Shown one piece after another: positions 15,878 to 23,894 of a stretch of 64,000 nucleotides of DNA; the stretch's first letter is position 1, and every line of letters starts with the position of its first letter. Under the pieces are notes generated by a model, which was not told the DNA's origin, searched no databases, and saw nothing but the letters and a program-made list of their open reading frames with translations. The stretch lies in the NCBI RefSeq assembly GCF_026626335.1, contig NZ_JAPNTZ010000001.1, positions 496,001-560,000 of the forward strand, read 5' to 3'. The position numbers and the translations under genes are program-made. The stretch is from Paractinoplanes pyxinae. Lineage in GTDB: Bacteria; Actinomycetota; Actinomycetes; Mycobacteriales; Micromonosporaceae.

Positions 15878-16774
15878 TCAGGACGGGAACAGGCCGGCTC
15901 GGGCCAGCTGGCCCGGCACCTGATGGCCGAGCAGTTCGCCCAGGCGCTCACCCAACGGCAGCAGAGGATCAACGGCGACACCCGTGTCGAAGCCGTTTCG
16001 GTGCAGCAGGTAGAGCAAGTCCTCGGTGGCGATGTTCCCCGTGGCGTTGGGCGCGAACGGGCACCCACCGATCCCGCCGGCGCTACTGTCCAGGGCTACC
16101 GGGTCGGAGCCGGCCAGTTCGGCTGCAGCCAGGGCGTTCGCGTAGCCCGTATTGCGGGTGTTGTGGAAATGCCAGCGCAGCGGGACGCCAGGGGCCGCCT
16201 CGGCCGCCGCCTTGTGCAGGGCTCGGACCTGGACCGGCACCCCCACTCCGATCGTGTCGGCCAGGGCCAGCTCGTCAGGGCGAGCCGCGGCGCACGCTTC
16301 GATCACTGAGCGCACCCGAGACACGGGCACTTCGCCTTCGAACGGGCAGCCGAACGCGGCCGCGACGGTCACTGTTGTGCGCAGGCCGGCCTCGCGGGCG
16401 CGGGCAGCGATGCGGGACCACGCAGCGGCCGCTTCCGCAGTGGGTACGCCCTGGTTGCGCTTGCTGAAGGTGTCGGTCGCTACGACTACGACGTTGACCT
16501 CGTCCAGGCCGGCGGCGATCGCCCGGTCCAGGCCCTTCTCGTTGAGCACCAGGCCGATCCAGGACACCGCGCCGCGGGGGAGGCCGGCCGCGACCGCCTC
16601 GGCGTCGGCCATCTGCGGCACCCGCTTCGGGTGGGCGAAGCTGACGGCCTCGATGCGGCGCACGCCGCTTGCCACGAGCGTGTCGATCAGCGCCAGTTTG
16701 TCGGCCGTGGACACGATCGCGGACTCGTTCTGGAGCCCGTCGCGCGGCGACACCTCGACGATCGAGACGGTCAT
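15878..16774 (-). CDS. Hydroxymethylglutaryl-CoA lyase family protein
   Basis: 298 aa, start ATG 16774. HMGL-like TIM barrel: N-terminal SPRDGLQNE with the catalytic Arg and metal Asp, HFHNTRN metal-binding histidines, and the signature GGIGGCPFAPNATGN containing the catalytic Cys. Known reaction of the family: cleavage of 3-hydroxy-3-methylglutaryl-CoA to acetyl-CoA and acetoacetate; related members cleave citramalyl-CoA or other 3-hydroxyacyl-CoAs. It is divergent from a GntR regulator, and one of two matching operators overlaps its start codon. Downstream of the regulator is a CoA transferase that could supply the CoA ester, so the pair may degrade a 3-hydroxy dicarboxylic acid (inference). 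Confidence 0.92.
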   Translation of the reverse strand: MTVSIVEVSPRDGLQNESAIVSTADKLALIDTLVASGVRRIEAVSFAHPKRVPQMADAEAVAAGLPRGAVSWIGLVLNEKGLDRAIAAGLDEVNVVVVATDTFSKRNQGVPTAEAAAAWSRIAARAREAGLRTTVTVAAAFGCPFEGEVPVSRVRSVIEACAAARPDELALADTIGVGVPVQVRALHKAAAEAAPGVPLRWHFHNTRNTGYANALAAAELAGSDPVALDSSAGGIGGCPFAPNATGNIATEDLLYLLHRNGFDTGVAVDPLLPLGERLGELLGHQVPGQLARAGLFPS

Positions 16775-16784
16775 TGCATACAAC
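16773..16784. promoter_or_regulatory. Probable GntR/FCD operator 1
   Basis: ATTGCATACAAC; the core TTGCATACAA is one base from the perfect palindrome TTGTATACAA, a form typical of FadR/FCD-GntR sites. It overlaps the start codon of the lyase gene (16772-16774). Confidence 0.65.
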
Positions 16785-16836
16785 CTGAGATCCGCATGGT
16801 CGCCACTCTTGCGGAAGCGCCGGGGTCATGGCAAGG

Positions 16837-16848
16837 ATTGCATACAAC
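16837..16848. promoter_or_regulatory. Probable GntR/FCD operator 2
   Basis: An exact second copy of the 12-mer ATTGCATACAAC, 64 bp from the first (about six helical turns) and 18 bp before the GntR start codon. Exact repetition on both sides of a divergent promoter next to a GntR gene argues for autoregulation and control of the lyase. Confidence 0.68.
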
Positions 16849-16865
16849 TTTCGAGGGGAGAGCCA

Positions 16866-17843
16866 GTGCGACCAGCGGCGGAACAGGCGGCGCAGTCCCT
16901 GCGGGAGGAGATCCTGTCGGGGGCGATCCCGTCCGGCGCCCGGCTCGGCGAGGCCGAACTGGCCGGACGGCTGTCGGTGAGCCGCACTCCGATCCGTGAG
17001 GCGCTGTCCCGGCTGGCCGCCGAGGGCCTGGTCGAGATCCAGCCCAATCGCGGGGCGCGCGTTGCGACCTGGTCGGCCGAGCACCTGCGCGAGATCTTCG
17101 AGCTCCGATTGCGGCTCGAGCCCTACGCCGTACGCCAAGCAGTGCCGAACCTTCGGCCGAAACAACTCGACGAGCTGGACGACCTGGCCGCCGAGATGCT
17201 GCGAGTGGGGAAGCCTGGGCGCAACCAAGATCTGGGGGCGATCGTCGAGCTGAACCGGCGGTTCCACGGCTTGTTCATTGATGCGGCCGGGTCGCCGCCG
17301 CTGGCCGGCGCGCTGCGCGGCGTCACGCACGCGGCCGTAGTCACCCAGAACTTCCACGACTACACGCCGGACGCTTTGTCGCGCAGCCTGCACCACCACG
17401 TCGAGATGGTCGCCGCCGCCCGCGCCGGCGCCGGCGAGTGGGCCGAGGCGATCATGCGCGCCCACCTCTACAACGCCCGCGCCACCATGATCGGCGGCGG
17501 CTCGGAGGTGGCCGGCGTCAGCACGACGACGAGCGGCGACGGCGCCGGACGGAGCAACGCCCGCGCCACGACGGCCGGGAACGGCCCGGTGGACGCCGAC
17601 GCCCGCGCCACGACGGCCCCGAACGGCCCGGTGGACGCCGGCGCCCGCGCCACGACGGCCGGGAACGGCCCGGTGGACGCCGGCGCCCGTGCCGCCACGA
17701 TCGGCGACGGCAAGGCGGACGGCGGTGCCCATTCAACAACGAGCGCTAATGACCCGTACCAAATCGAAGCCGGCGCCACGACCAGCGGGAACGGCCCCGA
17801 CGAAGCCGACGCCCGCGCCACGATGATCGGGGGACTTTCATGA
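16866..17843 (+). CDS. GntR-family (FCD) transcriptional regulator with repeat tail
   Basis: 325 aa from GTG 16866 with GAGGGGAG six bases upstream. Residues 1-~70: winged helix-turn-helix (SGARLGEAELAGRLSVSRTP). Residues ~80-205: FCD ligand domain. The usual family length is 220-240; here the body ends at ...AHLYNARATMIGG and is followed by about eight 14-residue units (ARATTAGNGPVDAG type), after which the tail closes with ARATMIGGLS, a copy of the sequence before the array. The tail is Ala/Gly/Thr-rich and probably disordered. It overlaps the CoA-transferase gene by ATGA, so regulator and transferase are co-translated. It probably binds the two TTGCATACAA sites in its promoter region. Confidence 0.9.
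   Translation: MRPAAEQAAQSLREEILSGAIPSGARLGEAELAGRLSVSRTPIREALSRLAAEGLVEIQPNRGARVATWSAEHLREIFELRLRLEPYAVRQAVPNLRPKQLDELDDLAAEMLRVGKPGRNQDLGAIVELNRRFHGLFIDAAGSPPLAGALRGVTHAAVVTQNFHDYTPDALSRSLHHHVEMVAAARAGAGEWAEAIMRAHLYNARATMIGGGSEVAGVSTTTSGDGAGRSNARATTAGNGPVDADARATTAPNGPVDAGARATTAGNGPVDAGARAATIGDGKADGGAHSTTSANDPYQIEAGATTSGNGPDEADARATMIGGLS
17475..17843 (+). repeat. 42-bp in-frame minisatellite encoding the GntR tail
   Basis: Unit starts fall at 17475, 17517, 17559, 17601, 17643, 17685, 17727, 17769 and 17811, exactly 42 bp apart without a slip. The third to fifth units are nearly identical; outer units are diverged. The first and last units both encode ARATMIGG, showing that the array grew by tandem duplication of the original C-terminus. 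Confidence 0.92.
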
Positions 17844-19033
17844 CCGGGCCGCTGGGGGATCTGCGGGTGGTCGAGTTCGGGCAGCTGCTGGCCGGGCCGT
17901 TCTGCGGGCAGCTGCTGGGGGACTTCGGGGCCGAGGTCATCAAGGTCGAGGACCCCGGTCGCGGCGACCCGATGCGCCAGTGGGGTCGCGAGAAGCCGCA
18001 CGGCAAGTCGCTCTGGTGGCCGGTGGTGGCGCGCAACAAGAAATCGGTCACTTGCGATTTGCGTACGGATGAAGGCCAGGCACTGGTGAGGCAGCTGATC
18101 GACACGGCGGACATCGTCGTGGAGAACTTCCGGCCGGGCACTCTCGAGCGCTGGGGCATGGCGCCCGAGACGCTGTGGCAGACCAACCCGGGCCTGATCA
18201 TCACCCGGGTCACCGGCTACGGGCAGAACGGCCCTTACTCGAGCCGGGCCGGATTCGGCTCGATCGGCGAGGCCATGGGCGGCATCCGGTACGTGATGGG
18301 GGAGCCTGACGGTCCGCCGGTGCGCGCGGGCATCTCGCTCGGTGACTCTCTTGCGGCGACGTACGCGTGTCTGGGCACCCTCGTCGCCGTGCACGCCCGC
18401 ACCAACACCGGCCGCGGTCAGATCGTCGACTCCGCCATCTACGAGGCCGTACTGGCCATGATGGAGTCGCTGCTGCCGGAGTGGGCGGTCGCCGGCTACC
18501 AGCGGGAACGCACCGGCGCCACGCTACCTAACGTCTCGCCCAGCAACGTCTACCCGACCGGCGACGGCGACCTGATCCTGATCGCCGCCAACCAGGACGC
18601 GGTGTTCGGCCGCCTGGCCACCGCCATGGATCGGCCCGAGCTGGCCAAGGATCCGCGCTACGCCACGCATTCGGCGCGGGGCGCGGCGATGGCCGAGCTG
18701 GACACGCTGATCGCCGAGTGGACGTCGACCGTCGAGGCCGAGGCCCTGCTGGCCACCCTGCACGAGAACGGCGTACCGGCGGGCCGGATCTTCCGGGCCA
18801 AGGACATGTTCGACGATCCGCATTTCGCGGCGCGCGAGGCGATCGTGCAGGTGCCCCACCCCGACTTCGGCGCACTGCCGATGCAGAACGCGACTCCCAA
18901 GCTCTCGGCCACGCCGGGTTCGGTCCGTACGGCCGGTCCGGCGCTGGGCGAGCACAACGACGAGGTGTACGGCGGCCTTCTGGGCCTGGACGAAACGGAG
19001 CGCGCGCGTTTGCGCACTGCCAAGATCATTTAA
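17840..19033 (+). CDS. CaiB/BaiF family III CoA transferase
   Basis: 397 aa, start ATG 17840 (ATGA overlap with the regulator). Family III landmarks: N-terminal LRVVEFGQLLAGPFCGQ, GAEVIKVEDP CoA-binding strand, NKKSVTCDLR, VENFRPG, VTGYGQNGPY, and the catalytic Asp in ISLGDSLAA (about residue 163). It transfers CoA from a donor such as succinyl-CoA or formyl/acetyl-CoA to a carboxylic acid without a free intermediate. Eight bases before HyuA. With the divergent lyase it could make and then cleave a 3-hydroxyacyl-CoA; the substrate cannot be read from sequence. Confidence 0.92.
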   Translation: MTGPLGDLRVVEFGQLLAGPFCGQLLGDFGAEVIKVEDPGRGDPMRQWGREKPHGKSLWWPVVARNKKSVTCDLRTDEGQALVRQLIDTADIVVENFRPGTLERWGMAPETLWQTNPGLIITRVTGYGQNGPYSSRAGFGSIGEAMGGIRYVMGEPDGPPVRAGISLGDSLAATYACLGTLVAVHARTNTGRGQIVDSAIYEAVLAMMESLLPEWAVAGYQRERTGATLPNVSPSNVYPTGDGDLILIAANQDAVFGRLATAMDRPELAKDPRYATHSARGAAMAELDTLIAEWTSTVEAEALLATLHENGVPAGRIFRAKDMFDDPHFAAREAIVQVPHPDFGALPMQNATPKLSATPGSVRTAGPALGEHNDEVYGGLLGLDETERARLRTAKII

Positions 19034-19041
19034 GGAGAGCG

Positions 19042-21084
19042 ATGTCATATCGGCTCGGTGTGGATGTGGGCGGCACGTTCACCGACGTGCTGCTGGTCGA
19101 CGAGGATTCCGGATCTACCTGGCGGGCCAAGACCGCCTCGACGCCGAGCGATCAGTCCGTGGGCGTCCTGAACGGCATCGACAAGGTGTGCGCGGAGGCC
19201 GGCATCGACCGCGCCGCGGTGGCGAACGTTCTGCACGGCACGACGGTGGCGACCAACGCGATCCTGGAGGGCAAGGGCGCGACGGTCGGCCTGGTCACCA
19301 CGCAGGGTTTCCGGCAGGTGCTGCAGATCGCCCGCTCGTTCGTGCCCGGCGGCCTGGCCGGCTGGATCATCTGGCCCAAGCCCGAGCCGCTGGCCGCGCT
19401 GGAGAACACCGTCGAGGTGCCCGAGCGGATGGGCAGCGACGGCACGGTCGTGCACGAACTGGACGAGGAAGCAACTCGCGCAGCTTTGCGCAAGTTGCGC
19501 GCGAACGGTGTCGAGGCGTTGGCCGTTTCGCTCATCAACGCGTTTGCGAATGATGCGCACGAGCGTCGCATCGCTCAACTCGCGGCCGAGGAGCTGCCCG
19601 GCATCGAGGTGTCACTGTCGAGCGTCGTCCTTCCGGAGATGCGCGAATATGAGCGAGCGTTGACGACGGTTGCGAACGGATACGTGCAGCCCCAAGTTGC
19701 GCGATATGTTGCGAACCTGTCCGCGAAGCTCACCGCCGAGGGCGTTCCGGCCGAGTTGTCCATCCTGCGCAGCGACGGCGGCCTGTCCGGAGCCGACGCG
19801 GCGATCGCGGCGCCGGTGACGATGCTGCTCTCCGGCCCGGCTGGTGGCGTGGCCGGCGCGGTGTGGGTGGCCGAGCAGTCCGAGCACACCGAACTGCTCA
19901 CTTTTGACATGGGTGGAACGTCGACGGACGTCGCCCTCGTGCAAAACGCTCAAGCGCGCATCGGCCGGGAGACAAAAGTCGGCGATCTGAGCGTTCGCGC
20001 ATCGGCGGTCGATGTACGAACAGTCGGCGCCGGCGGCGGTTCGATCGCGCACGTCCCGCAACTGACCCGCGCACTGCGCGTCGGCCCGCAGTCGGCCGGC
20101 GCCGAACCGGGTCCTGCCGCGTACGGCAAGGGCGGCACCGAACCGACGGTCACCGACGCCAACGTCGTGCTCGGCTATCTGCCGACGACGCTCGCCGGCG
20201 GCGAGATCAGCCTCGACCGCGAGGCGGCCCGCGCCGCCGTGCAGACGATCGCCGACGCCATGGGCCTGGACAGCGCCGAAGCGGCCGCGGCCGGGATCAT
20301 CGACATCGTCAACGAGAACATGCTCGGCGGCCTGCGCCTGGTCAGCGTCCAGCAGGGCTTCGACCCGCGCGACTTCGCGCTCGTCGCGTTCGGTGGGGCG
20401 GGCCCGCTGCACGCCAATGCCCTCGGCAAGCTGACCGGCGCCTGGCCGGTGATCGTGCCGCCGTCACCCGGCGTGTTGTGTGCCCTCGGCGACGCCACCA
20501 CGTCGGCCCGGGACGAGTCGGCCCGGACCGTCCTGCGCAAGCTGGGCGACCTCAGCTCGTCGGATCTCGAGCAGATCTTCGGCGAGCTGGCCGAGGCCGC
20601 GGCCCAGCGGCTGGTCGATCAGGGAATCGCCAAGGAGCAGCAGACCGTCACCTACTCGGCGGACGTCCGGTTCGTCGGTCAGGGCAACGAGCTGCCGGTG
20701 ACGTTCGAACTGGCGGACGGTCCTGAGGGTCTGGCGACGCGGTTCGACGCCGAGCACGATCGGCTGTTCTCGTTCACGCTGCCGGTCGACCACGAGCTGG
20801 TCAACGCCCGCGCCACGGTCACCGGCGAGCGCCCGCGGGTAGCACCCACCCACTTGGAACCCGGGGACGGCAAGCCCGAGAAGTCAGGCAGCACGCGAAT
20901 CTACGTCGAGGGTGAGTTCGTCGACGCGGACCTCTACGACCGCCTCAAGCTGCAGGCCGGCGACGTCATCGCCGGCCCCGCGATCGTCACCGAGATGGAC
21001 TCGACGACCCTCATCCTGCCCGGCCACATCGCCACCACCCACGCCAGCGGCAGCCTGCTGATCACCCCCGCCAAGGAGGCCTGA
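19042..21084 (+). CDS. Hydantoinase/oxoprolinase subunit A (HyuA family)
   Basis: 680 aa from ATG 19042, with TAAGGAGAG five bases upstream. An ASKHA-type ATPase fold is shown by GVDVGGTFTDVLLVD at the N-terminus, HGTTVATNAILEGKGA, LSGPAGGVAGA, TFDMGGTSTDVALV and VRTVGAGGGSIAH. This subunit carries ATP binding in N-methylhydantoinase, 5-oxoprolinase and the related acetone/acetophenone carboxylases. Its partner is encoded 104 bp downstream. With the isochorismatase-fold amidase that follows, an N-methylhydantoin to N-carbamoylsarcosine to sarcosine route is plausible, but the CoA-transferase/lyase neighbours do not obviously fit and other cyclic amides or ketones remain possible. Confidence 0.92.
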   Translation: MSYRLGVDVGGTFTDVLLVDEDSGSTWRAKTASTPSDQSVGVLNGIDKVCAEAGIDRAAVANVLHGTTVATNAILEGKGATVGLVTTQGFRQVLQIARSFVPGGLAGWIIWPKPEPLAALENTVEVPERMGSDGTVVHELDEEATRAALRKLRANGVEALAVSLINAFANDAHERRIAQLAAEELPGIEVSLSSVVLPEMREYERALTTVANGYVQPQVARYVANLSAKLTAEGVPAELSILRSDGGLSGADAAIAAPVTMLLSGPAGGVAGAVWVAEQSEHTELLTFDMGGTSTDVALVQNAQARIGRETKVGDLSVRASAVDVRTVGAGGGSIAHVPQLTRALRVGPQSAGAEPGPAAYGKGGTEPTVTDANVVLGYLPTTLAGGEISLDREAARAAVQTIADAMGLDSAEAAAAGIIDIVNENMLGGLRLVSVQQGFDPRDFALVAFGGAGPLHANALGKLTGAWPVIVPPSPGVLCALGDATTSARDESARTVLRKLGDLSSSDLEQIFGELAEAAAQRLVDQGIAKEQQTVTYSADVRFVGQGNELPVTFELADGPEGLATRFDAEHDRLFSFTLPVDHELVNARATVTGERPRVAPTHLEPGDGKPEKSGSTRIYVEGEFVDADLYDRLKLQAGDVIAGPAIVTEMDSTTLILPGHIATTHASGSLLITPAKEA

Positions 21085-21085
21085 G

Positions 21086-21187
21086 ATGGCGACGACCCCC
21101 GCCCGCGGCCGCCTGATGGTCATCCCGGCCAGGAGAGCCGGGACGAAGACCGGCAGTCCGCTGATCACCTCGGTCAAGGAGGCCTGA
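21086..21187 (+). CDS. 33-codon mini-ORF formed by duplication of the hyuA-hyuB junction
   Basis: Starts one base after the hyuA stop (TGAGATG) and ends one base before hyuB starts (TGAGATG). Its first codons (MAT) copy the hyuB start and its last codons (LITSVKEA, stop) copy the hyuA end (LITPAKEA, stop). The 20-bp word CAAGGAGGCCTGAGATGGCG, a built-in ribosome site plus coupled stop/start, occurs at both ends about 103 bp apart. It is probably translated as a coupling relay, and its peptide need not have a function. Confidence 0.55.
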   Translation: MATTPARGRLMVIPARRAGTKTGSPLITSVKEA

Positions 21188-21188
21188 G

Positions 21189-23057
21189 ATGGCGACCATC
21201 GTCGAGACCAACACCGCGGCCCTGGCCGGTAAAGACGTCGACCCGGTCACGCTTGACCTCGTGGAGAACGGGCTGCGCAACGCTCGCTACGAGATGGACG
21301 AGGTGCTTTTCCGTACGGCGCTGTCGCCCGGCATTCGGGAGCAGCACGACGAGTTCCCGCTCATCGCCGACCCGGCCGGCAAGATGGTGGTGGGCCAGTT
21401 CGGCCTTTCGATCCCCGACTTCCTAGCCGGGTTCGCGGGCGAGATCCGTGAGGGCGACGTCCTGCTCACCTCCGACCCGTACTCGTGCGGGGCCGCGATC
21501 AGCCACGCCAACGACTGGCTCGTGGTGATGCCGATCTTCTTCGACGGACGGGTCGTCGGGTGGGCGTCCATGTTCGGCCACATGTCGGACGTCGGTGGCA
21601 AGACGCCCTCGTCGATGCCGACCGACGCCAAGACCATCTACGAGGAGGGCGTGGTCATCCCGCCCTTCAAGCTGTACGACGGCGGGAAGCTCAACGAGGA
21701 CGCGTTGCGCATCATCCTCAATCAGGTGCGCGTTCCTGACTGGAACCGCGCGGACCTGAACGGTCTGGTCGCCGCCTGCCGCACGGCCACCCGCCGCGTA
21801 CAGGAGATGTGCGCTCGTTTCGGCGTCGAGACGTACGTCTCCGCACTCGACGCCCTGCTGCAGCGCAACTACGACGCCATGAAGACGCTGTTGCAGGTGG
21901 TGTTCGAAGAGGGCCGCACGCTTTCGTTCACGGACTACATCTGCGACGACGGCGTGGGCTACGGCCCGTACGAGCTGAAGTTGTCGTTGACCCGCACCGG
22001 CGAACGCGTGCACCTGGACTTCAGCGGGTCGTCGCCGCAGGCCATCGGCCCGGTCAACTACTACCTGAACGAGAACCTGGCCCGGATGTTCTTCGGGATC
22101 TACATGATCACCGTGGCCGACCCGCAGATCCTCTGGAACGACGGCTTCTATCCGCTGGTCGACGTGACGATTCCGGACGGCTCGTACTGGAAGCCGAAGC
22201 ACCCGGCCGCCCTGAACGCCCGCAACCACGGCATCGGCCGGGTGTTCGACCTGTTCGGCGGGCTGCTCGGGCAGACAAATCCGGCGCTGCTCAACGCGGC
22301 CGGCTTCTCGTCGTCGCCGCACTTCATGTATTCCGGCAACTATTCGGGCGGCGACCGCAAGGGGGAGTGGTTCCAGCTCTACTCGATCGGGTTCGGTGGG
22401 ATTCCGGGGCGGCCGCTCGGTGACGGGCCGGACGGGCACTCGCTGTGGCCGAGCTTCGTCAACATCCCGTGCGAGTTCCTGGAGTCGTACTACCCGCTGC
22501 GCATCGAGAAGTGGGAGACGGTGGCCGACACGGGCGGCGCCGGGCTGCACCGCGGCGGCAACGGGGTCGACGTGGCCTACCGGTTCCTCGAGCCGGGCAC
22601 GATCGCCATCCACGACGACCGCTGGCTGATGTACCCGTGGGGCGTCAACGGCGGCGCGCCCGGGGCTCGCGGCACCAAGTGGATCAACCGGGCCGATGGG
22701 GAACGCGAAATCCTGCCCAGCAAGTGTCACGACGTGCCGGTGCGCCCGGGCGACGTGCTGCACTTCGTCACCTGGGGCGGCGGCGGGTGGGGCGACCCGC
22801 TCGAGCGCGATCCCGCGCTGGTCGCCAAGGAGGTCCGGCGCGGCCTGGTCACGGCTGAAGGCGCCCGCGCGTATGGCGTAGTGGTGACCGAGGGCGAGGC
22901 CGACCTCGCGGGGACGGAAGCGCTGAGGCAGGAAATGCGCGCACAGCGGCCGGACGAGCTGCCGGTGTTCGACATGGGCGGCTCGATGGACGACATCCTG
23001 GCCCGCTGCGAGGAGGAAACCGGACTGCCCGCCCCGAAGAAGCCGGTGTGGACATGA
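21189..23057 (+). CDS. Hydantoinase/oxoprolinase subunit B (HyuB family)
   Basis: 622 aa, ATG 21189 preceded by AAGGAGG. HyuB landmarks: VDPVTLDLVENGLRNARYEMD at the start, SPGIREQHDEFPLI, LLTSDPYSCGAAISHANDW, HMSDVGGK, and the glycine-rich GGAPGARGTKW and WGGGGWGDPLERDP blocks near the end. HyuB forms the large complex with HyuA and carries the amidohydrolase centre in hydantoinases. Both ends of this gene carry short sequence duplications that generate mini-ORFs. The upstream one repeats the ribosome-binding site. Confidence 0.92.
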   Translation: MATIVETNTAALAGKDVDPVTLDLVENGLRNARYEMDEVLFRTALSPGIREQHDEFPLIADPAGKMVVGQFGLSIPDFLAGFAGEIREGDVLLTSDPYSCGAAISHANDWLVVMPIFFDGRVVGWASMFGHMSDVGGKTPSSMPTDAKTIYEEGVVIPPFKLYDGGKLNEDALRIILNQVRVPDWNRADLNGLVAACRTATRRVQEMCARFGVETYVSALDALLQRNYDAMKTLLQVVFEEGRTLSFTDYICDDGVGYGPYELKLSLTRTGERVHLDFSGSSPQAIGPVNYYLNENLARMFFGIYMITVADPQILWNDGFYPLVDVTIPDGSYWKPKHPAALNARNHGIGRVFDLFGGLLGQTNPALLNAAGFSSSPHFMYSGNYSGGDRKGEWFQLYSIGFGGIPGRPLGDGPDGHSLWPSFVNIPCEFLESYYPLRIEKWETVADTGGAGLHRGGNGVDVAYRFLEPGTIAIHDDRWLMYPWGVNGGAPGARGTKWINRADGEREILPSKCHDVPVRPGDVLHFVTWGGGGWGDPLERDPALVAKEVRRGLVTAEGARAYGVVVTEGEADLAGTEALRQEMRAQRPDELPVFDMGGSMDDILARCEEETGLPAPKKPVWT

Positions 23058-23092
23058 GTCCGGCCTCGGGCAGCGGGCCGGTGTGGACGTGA
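23054..23092 (+). other. 12-codon mini-ORF formed by duplication of the hyuB 3' end
   Basis: ATG overlaps the hyuB stop (ATGA) and its own stop overlaps the next start (GTGA). It ends GPVWT-stop, copying the hyuB end (KPVWT-stop); the word GCCGGTGTGGAC occurs in both. Stop/start coupling is preserved through the duplicate. Functional product doubtful. Confidence 0.4.
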
Positions 23093-23610
23093 CGGAGACC
23101 CCGTTCGGCGGCGCCCTCGGCTGGGGGCGCCGCCCGGCCCTGCTCCTGATCGACATGATGCGGGCCTACTTCACGCCCGGCAGCCCGTTCGACTTGGGCT
23201 CCCGGGAATCGCTGGACGGGTGTGCCGCCCTGCTCGCGGCCGCCCGTGCGGCCGGCGTCCCGGTGCTGCACACCCGCGTACGGTTCTCGCCCGACCTCAG
23301 CGACGGCGGCCTGTTCGTGCGGAAGGTGCCGGCCCTGGCCGCCCTGGTCGAGGGCTCCGAGGTGGCCGAGTTCGTGCCCGAGCTGACCCCGGCCCCGGGC
23401 GAGGTGGTGGTGACCAAGCAGTACGCGTCGGCCTTCTTCGGCACGTCGCTGGCGGCCACGCTGACCGCCCGCGGCGTCGACACCACGATCATCGCTGGCG
23501 TCTCGACCTCGGGCTGCGTGCGGGCCAGCGCCACGGACGCGATGCAACACGGCTTCCACCCGGTGGTGGCGGCCGACGCCTGTGGCGACCGCACTCCCGA
23601 GGTGCATTAG
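23083..23610 (+). CDS. Isochorismatase-fold amidohydrolase (N-carbamoylsarcosine amidase-like), 3' truncated by a nonsense codon
   Basis: 175 aa from GTG 23083; GTG 23089, which overlaps the mini-ORF stop as GTGA, is an equally good start. Cysteine-hydrolase triad visible: Asp in LLLIDMM, Lys in VTKQYASAFF, Cys in STSGCVRASATDAM. The reading frame stops at TAG 23608-23610 right after EVH, yet the frame continues with ANLFDLGAKYADV and a further 11 codons to TGA 23683-23685. Family members read HEANLFD here, so GAG has become TAG and about 25 C-terminal residues are lost. The catalytic residues are upstream of the stop, so residual activity is possible, but the missing last helix/strand normally packs on the core. 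Co-transcribed with hyuAB. Confidence 0.82.
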   Translation: MDVTETPFGGALGWGRRPALLLIDMMRAYFTPGSPFDLGSRESLDGCAALLAAARAAGVPVLHTRVRFSPDLSDGGLFVRKVPALAALVEGSEVAEFVPELTPAPGEVVVTKQYASAFFGTSLAATLTARGVDTTIIAGVSTSGCVRASATDAMQHGFHPVVAADACGDRTPEVH

Positions 23611-23712
23611 GCGAATCTCTTCGATCTGGGCGCCAAGTACGCCGACGTGACCACCGTGGACGAGGTGATCACCCATCTAAGATGAGGCATTTTCCTGTTT
23701 CCGCAGACGGTT

Positions 23713-23745
23713 GCGAACAGTAGCTGCTGTTCGCCCGACGTCGGG
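23713..23745. terminator. Hairpin plus 12-bp palindrome upstream of the prenyltransferase gene
   Basis: GCGAACAG-TAGCTG-CTGTTCGC (23713-23734, 8-bp perfect stem) is followed directly by the perfect palindrome CCCGACGTCGGG (23734-23745). The first is placed to terminate the hyu operon. The second could be an operator for the prenylindole genes. Confidence 0.5.
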
Positions 23746-23894
23746 TGATTGATCCTTATCGGACGTCACCGCTCGTGATGAGACGCCGATCCAGGCTGCA
23801 TTGTGATCCATGTCTCTCTCGACTAAGGGTGACTGTCCACTCACGATGGGTGAGTCAGCGGATCTTCCCCCCAGCCGCGGAACAGGAAAACTCC

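Noticed and set aside
19480..19710. A cluster of TTGCGC/TTGCGAA words and TTG/GTT codons within hyuA, possibly foreign DNA
   Set aside because: The protein sequence is an uninterrupted HyuA and similar words occur elsewhere in the window, so this looks like local codon preference rather than an insertion.
19042..23057. Assigning HyuA/HyuB as acetone or acetophenone carboxylase
   Set aside because: Those need an extra small subunit gene that is not present; hydantoinase/oxoprolinase is kept as the general call, substrate undecided.
23745..23894. A 50-residue longer N-terminus for the prenyltransferase
   Set aside because: The extension is Arg/Ser/Pro-rich without family resemblance, has no ribosome site, and would run over the hairpin/palindrome region.
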